From JANMZO01 sp963763135 (lineage in GTDB: Bacteria; Actinomycetota; Acidimicrobiia; Acidimicrobiales; JANYDT01), in NCBI GenBank assembly GCA_963763135.1, contig CAVXNJ010000002.1, forward strand, positions 496,001-560,000: a stretch of DNA of 64,000 nucleotides, given 5' to 3'. The translations under genes and the position numbers were made by a program. Shown piece by piece: positions 24,238 through 32,848 of the stretch (position 1 is the stretch's first letter; each line of letters opens with the position of its first letter). The notes beneath the pieces were generated by a model. The model was not told where the DNA came from. It worked only from the letters and a program-made list of their open reading frames with translations, and did not search any database.

Positions 24238-25980
24238 ATGAAAATTCGGAAAGGGCTCATTGCCCTTACAACTCTCGGTCTCGCCACTGTGCTGATCGCT
24301 CCGACCGGGGCGAATGCAGTTGCGAAGAAGACCACCAAGCCGAAGGCGACGACCAAGCCGACGACGAAACCAACCGCGGCTCCGACGACCAAGGCTCCCG
24401 CTGCGGCGGCGAAGACCGGCGGAAAGATCACGTGGGGCCTCGAGGCTGAGTCCTCGGAAGGCTTCCTTCCGTCGAGCTCCAACTGCGCCATCTCGTGCTA
24501 CCAGGTGTTCACCTCTATGGCCGAGCGGCTGTTCGCGGTAAACGCTGACGGCAAGGTCACGCCGTGGCTCGCCGACTCCATCACGCCGTCGGCCGACTAC
24601 AAGACCTGGACCATCAAGCTGAAGACCGGCATCAAGTTCCATAACGGCGAAGCGTTCAACGCTGAAGCCGCCAAGCTGAACATTGACGACTTCGCCTGTG
24701 GTTCGGTCACCCTTTCCGCCTGGTTCCCGCTCAACGGCTTCGGCGCACTCTGCAAGGCCGGCAAGCTGCAGAACGCCGTCACCGTCGTAAACGACACCAC
24801 TCTCACCGTCGGCGTTCCGGCCCGTTGGGTTTCGCTGCCTTCGTACCTCGCCTCCGGCCAGACCTACATGATGGCTCCGGAGCAGATCAAGGCCGGCAAC
24901 CGCAACAAGCCGATCGGCACCGGCCAGTACAAGTTCAAGGAATGGACCGTCGGTGACCACCTGACTGTCACCAAGAACGCCGACTACTGGGGCCCGAGCA
25001 AGCCGAAGTCCGACGAGATCGAGTTCCGCCCGATCCCCGACGAGAACGCCCGTCTCGCCCAGCTCCAGGCCGGTCAGATCGACTTCCTCCAGACCTCCAA
25101 CACCTTGGCGCTCAAGGAAATGCAGGGTCTCGAGAAGGACGGCAAGCTCAAGGTTGACCTTGGCAGCCCGACCTTCGGCGAAGTCACCTACATCATGTTG
25201 AACAACGGCGTGGCCCCGTTCAACAACCGTGACTGCCGTCTCGCTGCAGCTGCTGCCATCGACGTGAACACCGTCATCAAGCTCCGTGCTCCGCTGAACA
25301 CACCGGCTGACGGACCGTTCCCGAAGGGCTCGCTCGGCTACCTGCCGGCGTCGGGCTACCCGAAGTTCAACCTCGATGCCGCCAAGGCGTCGTTCGCCAA
25401 GTGCAAGGCTGCCCTCGGCGGCGGCGACGTGAAGTTCGTGCTCGGAACCACCACGGTTCCGGACAACATTCAGACCTTCAACGTCATCATCAAGCAGATG
25501 ATCGAGCAGGCCGGCTTCAAGGTCGACACGATCAACGTTGAGCAGCAGAAGTACATCGGTGTCGCCCTCGTCGGCGCATACCAGGCCTTCTCATGGCGCA
25601 GCCACGGCGGTTTCGACCCCGATCAGCAGCGTGTTTGGTGGCACAACGAGATGAACCCACGTGATGCGAAGAAGGAACTCGTGTTCGACGGCAAGACCAT
25701 CGACATCAACCTGGCCCGTATCAACGACCCGTCCGTCGACACCGCTTTCGACCAGATCCGTCAGAACTCCGACCCGGCCGTGCGCAAGAAGGCTGCTGAA
25801 TCCATCAACCAGTCATTCGGCGAAAACGCCAACAACCTGTGGCTGTGGCGCACCGTGTGGGGCATCGCCTCGTGCTCGAAGTGCGGTGGCGCAACCGGCC
25901 AGAAGACCCCGACCGGCGACCCGGTTCAGGACTTCCCGACCGGCCTTGTGGCCGACATGGGCGCCCTCACCAAGGGCTGA
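24238..25980 (+). CDS. Oligopeptide/nickel-type ABC transporter substrate-binding protein
   Basis: A 580-residue SBP_bac_5 protein. The signal peptide (MKIRKGLIALTTLGL... to GANA) has no lipobox Cys, so the protein appears secreted rather than lipid-anchored, unusual for a Gram-positive-type binding protein. A Lys/Thr/Pro/Ala linker follows (residues ~29-58). The binding domain shows LKTGIKFHNGEAFNAE, RPIPDENARLAQLQAGQIDFL and a C-terminal SINQSFGENANNLWLW segment. It delivers peptides or similar oligomers to the permease encoded next. A strong terminator after the gene probably makes it more abundant than the membrane components. The ATG at 24238 has a good ribosome-binding site; the upstream in-frame start lacks one. 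Confidence 0.88.
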   Translation: MKIRKGLIALTTLGLATVLIAPTGANAVAKKTTKPKATTKPTTKPTAAPTTKAPAAAAKTGGKITWGLEAESSEGFLPSSSNCAISCYQVFTSMAERLFAVNADGKVTPWLADSITPSADYKTWTIKLKTGIKFHNGEAFNAEAAKLNIDDFACGSVTLSAWFPLNGFGALCKAGKLQNAVTVVNDTTLTVGVPARWVSLPSYLASGQTYMMAPEQIKAGNRNKPIGTGQYKFKEWTVGDHLTVTKNADYWGPSKPKSDEIEFRPIPDENARLAQLQAGQIDFLQTSNTLALKEMQGLEKDGKLKVDLGSPTFGEVTYIMLNNGVAPFNNRDCRLAAAAAIDVNTVIKLRAPLNTPADGPFPKGSLGYLPASGYPKFNLDAAKASFAKCKAALGGGDVKFVLGTTTVPDNIQTFNVIIKQMIEQAGFKVDTINVEQQKYIGVALVGAYQAFSWRSHGGFDPDQQRVWWHNEMNPRDAKKELVFDGKTIDINLARINDPSVDTAFDQIRQNSDPAVRKKAAESINQSFGENANNLWLWRTVWGIASCSKCGGATGQKTPTGDPVQDFPTGLVADMGALTKG

Positions 25981-26000
25981 TCCACCTGATGTGACCTTAC

Positions 26001-26039
26001 GAGTGTTGGGCTCTTCGGGGCCCAACACTCGTGTTTTTT
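26001..26039 (+). terminator. Strong intrinsic terminator/attenuator after the substrate-binding gene
   Basis: GAGTGTTGGGC (26001-26011) pairs with GCCCAACACTC (26020-26030), followed by GTGTTTTTT. It lies inside the operon between the binding protein and the permease, a usual place for partial termination. Confidence 0.85.
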
Positions 26040-26113
26040 CGACCTGCGTTCGGCTCGTGCCGGGCGGGGTGCCACAGATACAAAATCAAACTGCAAACTG
26101 GTTGGTGTAGGTA

Positions 26114-27073
26114 ATGAAATACATCTGGAAACGTCTGGCGATGGCTCCGGTACTGATGTTGACCGTGAGTTTTGTGACCTTCTGGGGTCTGCGGCTCATC
26201 GGCACGAACACCGAGATCGTGCAGGGCATGCTCGGCACCAACTACACCGAGGACAACGCGGCAAGGCTCACCAGCGAACTGGGCCTCGACAAGCCGTTCT
26301 TTGTCCAATATTTCACGTGGCTCTTCAAGCAGCTCCGGGGTGATCTCGGAACCTCGTTCTATAGCCGCACTTCGGTTTGGGAATACCTGCAGAGCGGAAT
26401 CCCAACCACCATTCAGCTGGTGCTGATGTCAATCTTCTTCGCTCTCCTTTTAGCCGTGCCGCTCGGAATCCTCGCGGCGTATCGCAATGGCACGAAGACC
26501 GACCGGGCTATCGGAACCTTCAGCTTCGGCCTGCTGTCGCTTCCCGGCTTCGTCGTCGGCATCCTGCTCATCTATCTCTTCGCCGTAAAGCTCCGCTGGC
26601 TGCCGGCGGGCCAGAGCGTGCCGTTGACCGAAAACGCATTTCTGTCGTTTAAACACCTCTTGCTGCCTTCCATTGCGTTGGCGCTGGGTCTCAACGCGAC
26701 GTACCAACGGGCTTTGCGAACCGACATGGTCAACAACTTGCAGGAGGACTACGTGACCTTGGCGAAGTCCAAAGGTCTGTCCGACCGCTACATTCTCTTT
26801 CGTCACGTGCTGCGCCCGTCCAGCTTTACGCTGGTCACGCTCGCCGGTATCACCATCGGTGGCCTCGTCGGCGGCGCCTTCATCGTCGAGCAGTTGTTCA
26901 CCCTGAACGGCGTGGGTCGAAAAGTGATCCAGGCGTTGTTCGCTCGCGATTTCCCCGTTGTACTCAGCGGGACCATGATGATCACATTCGTATTCGTACT
27001 GACCACGACAGCCGTCGACCTCCTGTACGGCGTCTTGGATCCTCGGGTTCGGCACGCTCGTGCGGCCGGCTGA
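26114..27073 (+). CDS. Oligopeptide-type ABC transporter permease, first subunit (DppB/OppB-like)
   Basis: A 319-residue inner-membrane protein with about six membrane segments. The N terminus YIWKRLAMAPVLMLTVSFVTFWGLRL is split here as YIWKRLAMAPVL and MLTVSFVTFWGLRL, typical of DppB. The EAA-like loop is present as TDMVNNLQEDYVTLAKSKG with the downstream FRHVLRPS. It forms the pore with the next gene's product and couples to the two ATPases. It follows the terminator at 26.0 kb and precedes the DppC-like gene by 16 bases. Confidence 0.92.
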   Translation: MKYIWKRLAMAPVLMLTVSFVTFWGLRLIGTNTEIVQGMLGTNYTEDNAARLTSELGLDKPFFVQYFTWLFKQLRGDLGTSFYSRTSVWEYLQSGIPTTIQLVLMSIFFALLLAVPLGILAAYRNGTKTDRAIGTFSFGLLSLPGFVVGILLIYLFAVKLRWLPAGQSVPLTENAFLSFKHLLLPSIALALGLNATYQRALRTDMVNNLQEDYVTLAKSKGLSDRYILFRHVLRPSSFTLVTLAGITIGGLVGGAFIVEQLFTLNGVGRKVIQALFARDFPVVLSGTMMITFVFVLTTTAVDLLYGVLDPRVRHARAAG

Positions 27074-27089
27074 AAGCTAAGGAATTCTC

Positions 27090-28064
27090 ATGCAAACGAC
27101 GACAACCGCCGTAGAGGTTCCCGCCGAGGCCCCAGCGAAACCTCAGGCTGCCGCCCAGGCTGTAACGAAGAAGATAAAGAAGGACCGAAAGGGTTTTGGT
27201 TTCGCGTTCTGGTTCTTCGTCGGCTGGCTCGGAATTGTGATCATCGCGGCGATCGGCGGGGAGCACCTGCCGTTCGCCAACAAGCAGCCCGACTATGCAG
27301 GCAGCGCCCTGATCAACGACGGAAAGTGGACGCAGACGTTCTCGTGGCATCACCCCCTCGGCTTGGATCCGAACGGCACCGACTGGTTGGCTGCCTCGGT
27401 CCAGGGTGCGCGCAATTCGATGATCATCGCGTTCGCGACGATCATTTTCGGATTCGTGGTGGGTGGAGGCCTCGGCATGATGGCCGGCTACCGCCGAGGC
27501 CGCTTCGATGCGATTCTCACGTTCCTCACGACCGTGCTGCTCAGCTTCCCGCCCTTGCTCTTCATCTTGATCTTCATGTCGATCTTCACCGCATCGGTCA
27601 AGGCCGGCGGTGTGGCGACAGGGCTGGCAACGTCGGTGTGGAAACTCTCGCTTACCTTGGGCATCCTCGCGATTCCGACGCTGTACCGTGTGGTGCGGGC
27701 CTCGACGATGCAGTTCGCCTCACGTGAGTTCGTGATGGCCGCCCGAGCCATGGGGGCCAAGCCCGGCCGAATCCTCATGCGGGAGATCCTTCCCAATGTG
27801 GTCAAGCCGATGGCCGCCTACGGTCTCGTGTCTGCGGGCTCGGTCATGGTGATCGAGGGTGGTCTCAGCTTCCTGGGTATCGGTATCGGAGACTCGTGGG
27901 CCTGGGGAAAGATGATCGCCCAGGGTCAGTCAGGCGTCACTTTGCAAGTGGCTCCGCACGTGGCGTTCGTCCCGATCATTATTTTGTTCCTCACCGTTCT
28001 TTCGTTCAATTTCATCGGTGACAAGCTTCGTGAGCGCCTCGAAGTAAAACAGGCTGGTATCTGA
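27090..28064 (+). CDS. Oligopeptide-type ABC transporter permease, second subunit (DppC/OppC-like)
   Basis: A 324-residue membrane protein with a Lys/Ala-rich cytoplasmic N terminus, a first membrane helix (FGFAFWFFVGWLGIVIIAA) and the DppC-type segment HPLGLDPNGTDWLAASVQGARNS shown as HPLGLDPNGTDW then LAASVQGARNS. The EAA loop is REFVMAARAMGAKPGRILMR, and SFLGIGIGDSWAWGKM is a family hallmark. It pairs with the OppB-like subunit. AAGGAATTCTC precedes the ATG. The next gene begins one base after its stop, so the ATPases are translated with it. Confidence 0.92.
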   Translation: MQTTTTAVEVPAEAPAKPQAAAQAVTKKIKKDRKGFGFAFWFFVGWLGIVIIAAIGGEHLPFANKQPDYAGSALINDGKWTQTFSWHHPLGLDPNGTDWLAASVQGARNSMIIAFATIIFGFVVGGGLGMMAGYRRGRFDAILTFLTTVLLSFPPLLFILIFMSIFTASVKAGGVATGLATSVWKLSLTLGILAIPTLYRVVRASTMQFASREFVMAARAMGAKPGRILMREILPNVVKPMAAYGLVSAGSVMVIEGGLSFLGIGIGDSWAWGKMIAQGQSGVTLQVAPHVAFVPIIILFLTVLSFNFIGDKLRERLEVKQAGI

Positions 28065-28065
28065 C

Positions 28066-29082
28066 ATGGTTCTGCTTGATGTTCGCGATCTGAAAACCCA
28101 CTTCCGGACGGAGCGTGGGCTCGTTCAGGCGGTCGACGGCGTCTCCTTCAAACTCGAAGAGGGCAAGACCCTGGGCGTAGTTGGCGAATCGGGATCCGGC
28201 AAGTCCGTTCTCTCCCGTTCCATCATGAACCTGCTTCCCAAGCGCGGCGTGGAGCGTGCAGGTCAGGTGTTCTTCGACGGTGTCGAAACGACGTCCCTGT
28301 CGTTGAAGGAATCACGCAAGATGTACGGCACCGGCATGGCCATGATCTTCCAGGACCCCATGACGTCGCTGAACCCCGTGGTGAAGATCGGCCGGCAGAT
28401 CACCGAGTCACTCAAGTTGCATTTCGAGATGAACTCTGACTTCGCGAACGAAACCGCGGAGGAACTGCTTCGCAGCGTTGGCATCCCGGAGCCGAGGCGC
28501 CGCCTCAGCGAGTATCCGCACCAGTTGTCGGGCGGTATGCGTCAGCGAGTGGTTATCGCTATCGCCTTGGCCTGCGGTCCGAAACTCCTGTTTGCCGACG
28601 AGCCGACGACAGCCCTCGACGTGACCGTGCAGAAGCAGATCCTCAACCTTCTCAAGCGGCAGCAGGCCGAGCGCCAGATGTCAGTGATCCTGGTTACCCA
28701 CGACCTTGGCGTGGTGGCCGGCCGAACCGACGAGATCATGGTGATGTACGGAGGCCAGGCCGTAGAGCGGGCGACAACGGGGCAGCTGTTTTCCAACATG
28801 CGCCACCCCTACACCGAGGCTCTGCTTAACTCGATCCCGAAGTTGAAGGATCCCAGTCACACCCGTCTGATGTCGATCGAAGGCCGCCCGCCGCGCCTGA
28901 TCGATCCGACCCCGGGATGCCGGTTCGCACCTCGTTGTACATACGCGACGGCGCAGTGCCACAACGAGATGCCGCCGCTGATCGAAGATCCCGCGGACCC
29001 CGGGCACGAGTATCGCTGTTGGCACCCTGTCGCGATTTCTGTTGGTAAGCCAGTTCTCGCTGGCGCAGTTGGAGGCAACTGA
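28066..29082 (+). CDS. Oligopeptide-type ABC transporter ATP-binding protein (DppD/OppD-like)
   Basis: Complete nucleotide-binding domain: Walker A GESGSGKSVLSRS, Q-loop FQDPMTSLNP, signature LSGGMRQRVVIA, Walker B LLFADEPTTALDVT and switch His in VTHDLG. The C-terminal oligopeptide-type extension contains CRFAPRCTYATAQCHNE, the Cys pattern that coordinates an iron-sulfur cluster in some Opp/Dpp ATPases. The protein hydrolyses ATP to drive peptide import with the partner ATPase encoded next (1-base gap). 338 residues is the usual length. Confidence 0.93.
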   Translation: MVLLDVRDLKTHFRTERGLVQAVDGVSFKLEEGKTLGVVGESGSGKSVLSRSIMNLLPKRGVERAGQVFFDGVETTSLSLKESRKMYGTGMAMIFQDPMTSLNPVVKIGRQITESLKLHFEMNSDFANETAEELLRSVGIPEPRRRLSEYPHQLSGGMRQRVVIAIALACGPKLLFADEPTTALDVTVQKQILNLLKRQQAERQMSVILVTHDLGVVAGRTDEIMVMYGGQAVERATTGQLFSNMRHPYTEALLNSIPKLKDPSHTRLMSIEGRPPRLIDPTPGCRFAPRCTYATAQCHNEMPPLIEDPADPGHEYRCWHPVAISVGKPVLAGAVGGN

Positions 29083-29083
29083 A

Positions 29084-30109
29084 ATGGCTGGTACTGGTAA
29101 AGCGCACCTTCGTCCTGAAGGCACCGCGTTGTTGCGGGTCGACGATCTGGTCGTTGAGTTTCCTGTTGGCCGATCAGGCCTGAAAGTTCATGCGGTGTCG
29201 GGTGTCTCGCTCGACGTGATGGAAGGTGAGACCCTCGGGCTCGTCGGTGAATCCGGCTGCGGCAAGTCGACGACCGGCAAGGCGATCATGCAGTTGCCAC
29301 CGCCGACGTCGGGCAAGATCGTGCTGGAGGGCAAGGAACTCACTGCGCTTCACGGTGAGAAGATCCGGGAGCTGCGTCCGCGTATGCAGATGATCTTCCA
29401 GGATCCGATCAGCTCGCTCAACCCACGGCGCAAGATCATCGACATCGTTTCCGAGCCGTTGAAGATCTGGAAGACCGGCACACCGGAGGAGCGCGACACC
29501 AAGGTGCGCGCCGTTCTGGACTCTGTTGGCATCAACGTCGACGAGTCGGGTACCCGCAAACCGCACGAGTTCTCCGGCGGTCAGTGCCAGCGCATCTGTA
29601 TCGCCCGGTCGCTCGTCATGAGCCCGAAGGTCATCATCTGCGACGAGCCCGTGTCGGCCCTCGACGTGTCGGTTCAAGCTCAGGTACTCAACCTGCTTGA
29701 GGACATGAAGAAGGAATACGGCCTCACGCTGATCTTCATCGCACACGACCTCGCCGTCGTGAAGAACGTGAGCGATCGCGTGGTCGTCATGTACCTCGGC
29801 AAGATCTGCGAAGTAGCCAAGCCCGACGATCTCTACGCGAATCCGGCGCACCACTACACGAAGGCGCTCATCGATTCGATTCCCGAACCCGATCCGAGCA
29901 TCGAAATCGATGAGGCGTCGGCTCTCGAAGGTGACCTCCCGTCGCCGGTTGCCCCTCCGTCGGGCTGTCGTTTCCGTACCCGATGCCCCGCCGCCACCGA
30001 GCGGTGCGCCGCCGAGGAGCCGATCCTGGTCGAGGTTGGCCCGGAACACTACGTTGCGTGCCACTATCCCCGTGAGCGCACTGCGGTGTCGATCGGCGCC
30101 ACGGCCTAG
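29084..30109 (+). CDS. Oligopeptide-type ABC transporter ATP-binding protein (DppF/OppF-like)
   Basis: Second ATPase of the transporter: Walker A GESGCGKSTTGK, Q-loop FQDPISSLNPR, signature FSGGQCQRICIARS (Cys replaces the more common Arg after Gln), Walker B VIICDEPVSALDVS, switch IAHDLAVV. The C terminus has CRFRTRCPAATERC. The ATG at 29084 follows GGAGG and overlaps the preceding TGA region by spacing of one base; an in-frame upstream codon at 29042 lies inside the previous gene. It ends the operon; a 49-bp palindromic repeat follows the stop. Confidence 0.93.
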   Translation: MAGTGKAHLRPEGTALLRVDDLVVEFPVGRSGLKVHAVSGVSLDVMEGETLGLVGESGCGKSTTGKAIMQLPPPTSGKIVLEGKELTALHGEKIRELRPRMQMIFQDPISSLNPRRKIIDIVSEPLKIWKTGTPEERDTKVRAVLDSVGINVDESGTRKPHEFSGGQCQRICIARSLVMSPKVIICDEPVSALDVSVQAQVLNLLEDMKKEYGLTLIFIAHDLAVVKNVSDRVVVMYLGKICEVAKPDDLYANPAHHYTKALIDSIPEPDPSIEIDEASALEGDLPSPVAPPSGCRFRTRCPAATERCAAEEPILVEVGPEHYVACHYPRERTAVSIGATA

Positions 30110-30138
30110 TTTCTTCCGAGTTTCTTCGGGTTCTGTTC

Positions 30139-30187
30139 GCTCCGGAGTCGAAAACCTTCCCGCTGGGTACGTTTTCGGCTCCGGAGC
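30139..30187. repeat. 49-bp palindromic repeat (copy 1)
   Basis: Outer arms GCTCCGGAGTCGAAAA and TTTTCGGCTCCGGAGC pair at 15 of 16 positions around a 17-base centre. Its length is the same as that of eleven other copies in this window. It lies between the OppF-like gene and the dehydrogenase gene on the same strand. Confidence 0.85.
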
Positions 30188-30248
30188 GCTCGCGTCCGGC
30201 GCCACCTTGCGCACTGCGGCTAGGGAGAAAAGCGGGCAGAATCTCGGA

Positions 30249-31688
30249 ATGACGTTTTCTGCGAGCGAGTGCACGAGCGGTATCTACATTGACGGCGAAT
30301 GGCGGGACAGCTCCATCAAGCTCCGCGTCGATGATCCCGGTACAGGTCAGCTGATCGTTGAGCTGAGCGCTCCGTCTATCGAGGACTGCCTCGACGCCGT
30401 GTCGGCCGCCCAGCGGGCGTTCCCCTCATGGAGCGCCACCGCGCCCAGGGCACGCGCTGAGATTTTACGAAAAGCGTTTGAGATCATGACCACCGAGGCC
30501 GATGCGTTCGCGGAGTTGATAGTGCGCGAGAACGGCAAGGTGCTGGGCGACGCCAAGGGCGAGGCCACCTATGCGGCGGAATTCTTCCGTTGGTTTTCCG
30601 AAGAGGCAGTCCGCATCGACGGCGACTTCCGCAAGGCCCCGGGTGGGACCAACTGGATTGCCGTGGCCCGTCAACCCGTCGGTGTCGCACTGCTGCTGAC
30701 CCCGTGGAACTTCCCGGCGGCGATGCTTACCCGTAAGGTCGGACCCGCGCTCGCGGCGGGCTGCACCGTTGTCATCAAGCCAGCCGGTGAGACGCCACTT
30801 ACCGCCCTCAAGCTCATCGACGTGCTTGAGCGGGCCGGAGTCCCGAAGGGGGTCGTGAACCTCGTTACGGCCGATCCACCCGGAGACGCCGTTGCGGCCA
30901 TGATCGGGCACCCGGCTCTGCGGAAGTTGTCGTTCACCGGATCTACCCGGGTCGGTACCACCCTGCTGCAGCAAGCGGCGACGCGCATCGTGAACTGCTC
31001 CATGGAGTTGGGTGGCAATGCGCCGTTCGTCGTGCTGGCTGATGCCGACATCGATGCTGCGATCGAAGGCGCGATGATCGCGAAGATGCGCAACGGGGGA
31101 GCGGCCTGCACCGCTGCCAACCGGTTCCTCGTCGCAAACGCCGTGGCCGATGAGTTCACTGACAGGCTCGCGGCACGCATGACGTCGCTCGTCGTCGGCT
31201 ACGGCCTCGATGCGACCAGCCAGGTGGGTGCACTCGTCACGACCGCCCAACAGAAGCGTGTCCTGGATCTCGTCGAACAGGGCGTGGCGGCCGGCGCCAC
31301 CGTCGTTGGTCGAGGCACGGCACCCGCTGGTGGTGCGTTCGTCGCCCCGGTCGTCTTACGCGGCGTTGGCGAATCGAACCCGCTGTTCACAAACGAGGTC
31401 TTCGGCCCAGTGGCGCCGATCGTCACCTTCGACGATGAAGGCGAAGCGCTTCGCCTGGCCAATGCCGTCGAACACGGCCTGGTCGGCTACGTGTACACGC
31501 GAGACGTCGGCAAGGGCATGCGGTTTGCGCAAGGGATCGAGGCCGGCATGGTCGGTCTCAACCGTGGACTCGTCTCGGATCCCGCAGCGCCATTCGGTGG
31601 ATTCAAGGCCAGCGGTATCGGTCGCGAAGGTGCTCACGAAGGACTTCTGGCCTTTTGCGAGACCCAATACGTAGCGGTGTCATGGTGA
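30249..31688 (+). CDS. gabD: Succinate-semialdehyde dehydrogenase-type NAD(P)+ aldehyde dehydrogenase
   Basis: A 479-residue aldehyde dehydrogenase: TPWNFPAAMLTRKVGPALAA shown within LLTPWNFPAAMLTRKVGP, the Glu in MELGGNAPF, the catalytic Cys in GAACTAANRFLV, and the C-terminal KASGIGREGAHEGL. The sequence is closest in feel to GabD-type succinate-semialdehyde dehydrogenases, the last step of putrescine/4-aminobutyrate breakdown to succinate. Its stop overlaps the start of a polyamine-type ABC ATPase by seven bases, supporting a link to polyamine or GABA use. The ATG at 30249 gives the usual length; the longer upstream frame runs through the OppF gene and the 49-bp repeat. Confidence 0.82.
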   Translation: MTFSASECTSGIYIDGEWRDSSIKLRVDDPGTGQLIVELSAPSIEDCLDAVSAAQRAFPSWSATAPRARAEILRKAFEIMTTEADAFAELIVRENGKVLGDAKGEATYAAEFFRWFSEEAVRIDGDFRKAPGGTNWIAVARQPVGVALLLTPWNFPAAMLTRKVGPALAAGCTVVIKPAGETPLTALKLIDVLERAGVPKGVVNLVTADPPGDAVAAMIGHPALRKLSFTGSTRVGTTLLQQAATRIVNCSMELGGNAPFVVLADADIDAAIEGAMIAKMRNGGAACTAANRFLVANAVADEFTDRLAARMTSLVVGYGLDATSQVGALVTTAQQKRVLDLVEQGVAAGATVVGRGTAPAGGAFVAPVVLRGVGESNPLFTNEVFGPVAPIVTFDDEGEALRLANAVEHGLVGYVYTRDVGKGMRFAQGIEAGMVGLNRGLVSDPAAPFGGFKASGIGREGAHEGLLAFCETQYVAVSW

Positions 31689-32752
31689 CCGAACCAACAC
31701 CGCCGTCAAGCCCGACACCGCCGTCAAGCCCGATCGCGGTGTCGATCCGAGCGGTACGCAAAACGTTCGGATCCGGACCTTCTTCGGTTCACGCCGTCGA
31801 TGGGGTTGACCTCGACATCGCCGAGGGCGAGTTCTTCTGTCTGCTCGGCCCGTCGGGTTCCGGAAAAACCACGCTGCTACGCATGATCGCCGGCTTCGAA
31901 CTGCCGACCTCTGGCACGATCTCGCTCCAGGGAACCGACGTCACGAACCTGGCGCCGTTCGACCGCGACGTGAACACCGTGTTCCAGGATTACGCCCTGT
32001 TCCCGCACATGACCGTTGCGGCGAACATCGAGTACGGCCTGAAAGTGAAGAAGGTGCCCAAGCCCGAACGGCTGGAGCGCGTGACCGAGGCGCTGGCGAC
32101 CGTTCGGCTGTCCGACTACGGAAAACGCAAGCCATCGGAGTTGTCTGGCGGTCAACGCCAACGTGTCGCTTTAGCACGCGCGCTTATTAACCGTCCGAAG
32201 GTGCTTCTGCTCGACGAACCGCTTGGTGCTCTCGACTTGAAGCTGCGTCAGGAAATGCAGATTGAACTGAAGACCATTCAGCACCGTGTGGGTATCACAT
32301 TCATCTTCGTCACCCACGATCAAGATGAAGCGCTGACCATGAGCGATCGCATAGCGGTGTTCAACCACGGGCGGATTGAACAGGTCGGAACGCCGAAAGG
32401 ACTCTACGAGCGTCCGCAAAGCGCGTTTGTCGCCGGCTTCGTCGGCACATCGAGTTCTGTGTCGGGTGCACTCGCGTCCGAGCTCTTCGGTGCGACGGGC
32501 CCGTTCAGTGTCCGACCCGAAAAGGTACGTATGCATATGTCGTCGCCTACCCTCGGCGCCGGAGAAGTGTCGATAGGCGCAACGGTCAAGCACGTTGAAT
32601 ACCTTGGGGCCGTGACCCGTTTTCAGGTCGAGACACCCGACGGTTCAATTCTCCACTCGATGCTCACCAACCACGACAGTGCAGCAGCCCCGAGTGTGGG
32701 CGACCGGGTTGTCTTGGTGATCGATCGATCACACGCGGTAGCGGTGTCCTGA
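31682..32752 (+). CDS. potA: Spermidine/putrescine-type ABC transporter ATPase (PotA-like)
   Basis: A 356-residue ATPase: Walker A GPSGSGKTTLLRM, Q-loop FQDYALFPHMTV, signature LSGGQRQRVALARAL, Walker B VLLLDEPLGALDLK, switch His VTHDQDEALTMSDRIAV, and a C-terminal TOBE domain (FSVRPEKVRM, VKHVEYLGAVTRFQVE). The N terminus is a Pro/Ser/Thr-rich repeat of TPPSSP, unusual for this family. The start overlaps the aldehyde dehydrogenase stop, implying translational coupling. With the three genes downstream it makes a complete importer. Confidence 0.9.
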   Translation: MVTEPTPPSSPTPPSSPIAVSIRAVRKTFGSGPSSVHAVDGVDLDIAEGEFFCLLGPSGSGKTTLLRMIAGFELPTSGTISLQGTDVTNLAPFDRDVNTVFQDYALFPHMTVAANIEYGLKVKKVPKPERLERVTEALATVRLSDYGKRKPSELSGGQRQRVALARALINRPKVLLLDEPLGALDLKLRQEMQIELKTIQHRVGITFIFVTHDQDEALTMSDRIAVFNHGRIEQVGTPKGLYERPQSAFVAGFVGTSSSVSGALASELFGATGPFSVRPEKVRMHMSSPTLGAGEVSIGATVKHVEYLGAVTRFQVETPDGSILHSMLTNHDSAAAPSVGDRVVLVIDRSHAVAVS

Positions 32753-32848
32753 CCGATTCGGTCGCTTCACCCGCCGCAATCGGCGGCGTTTGACTAACCT
32801 TTCGGCAACTTGTCCAAACGAACCGCAACCACAAGGGATTCGATATCT

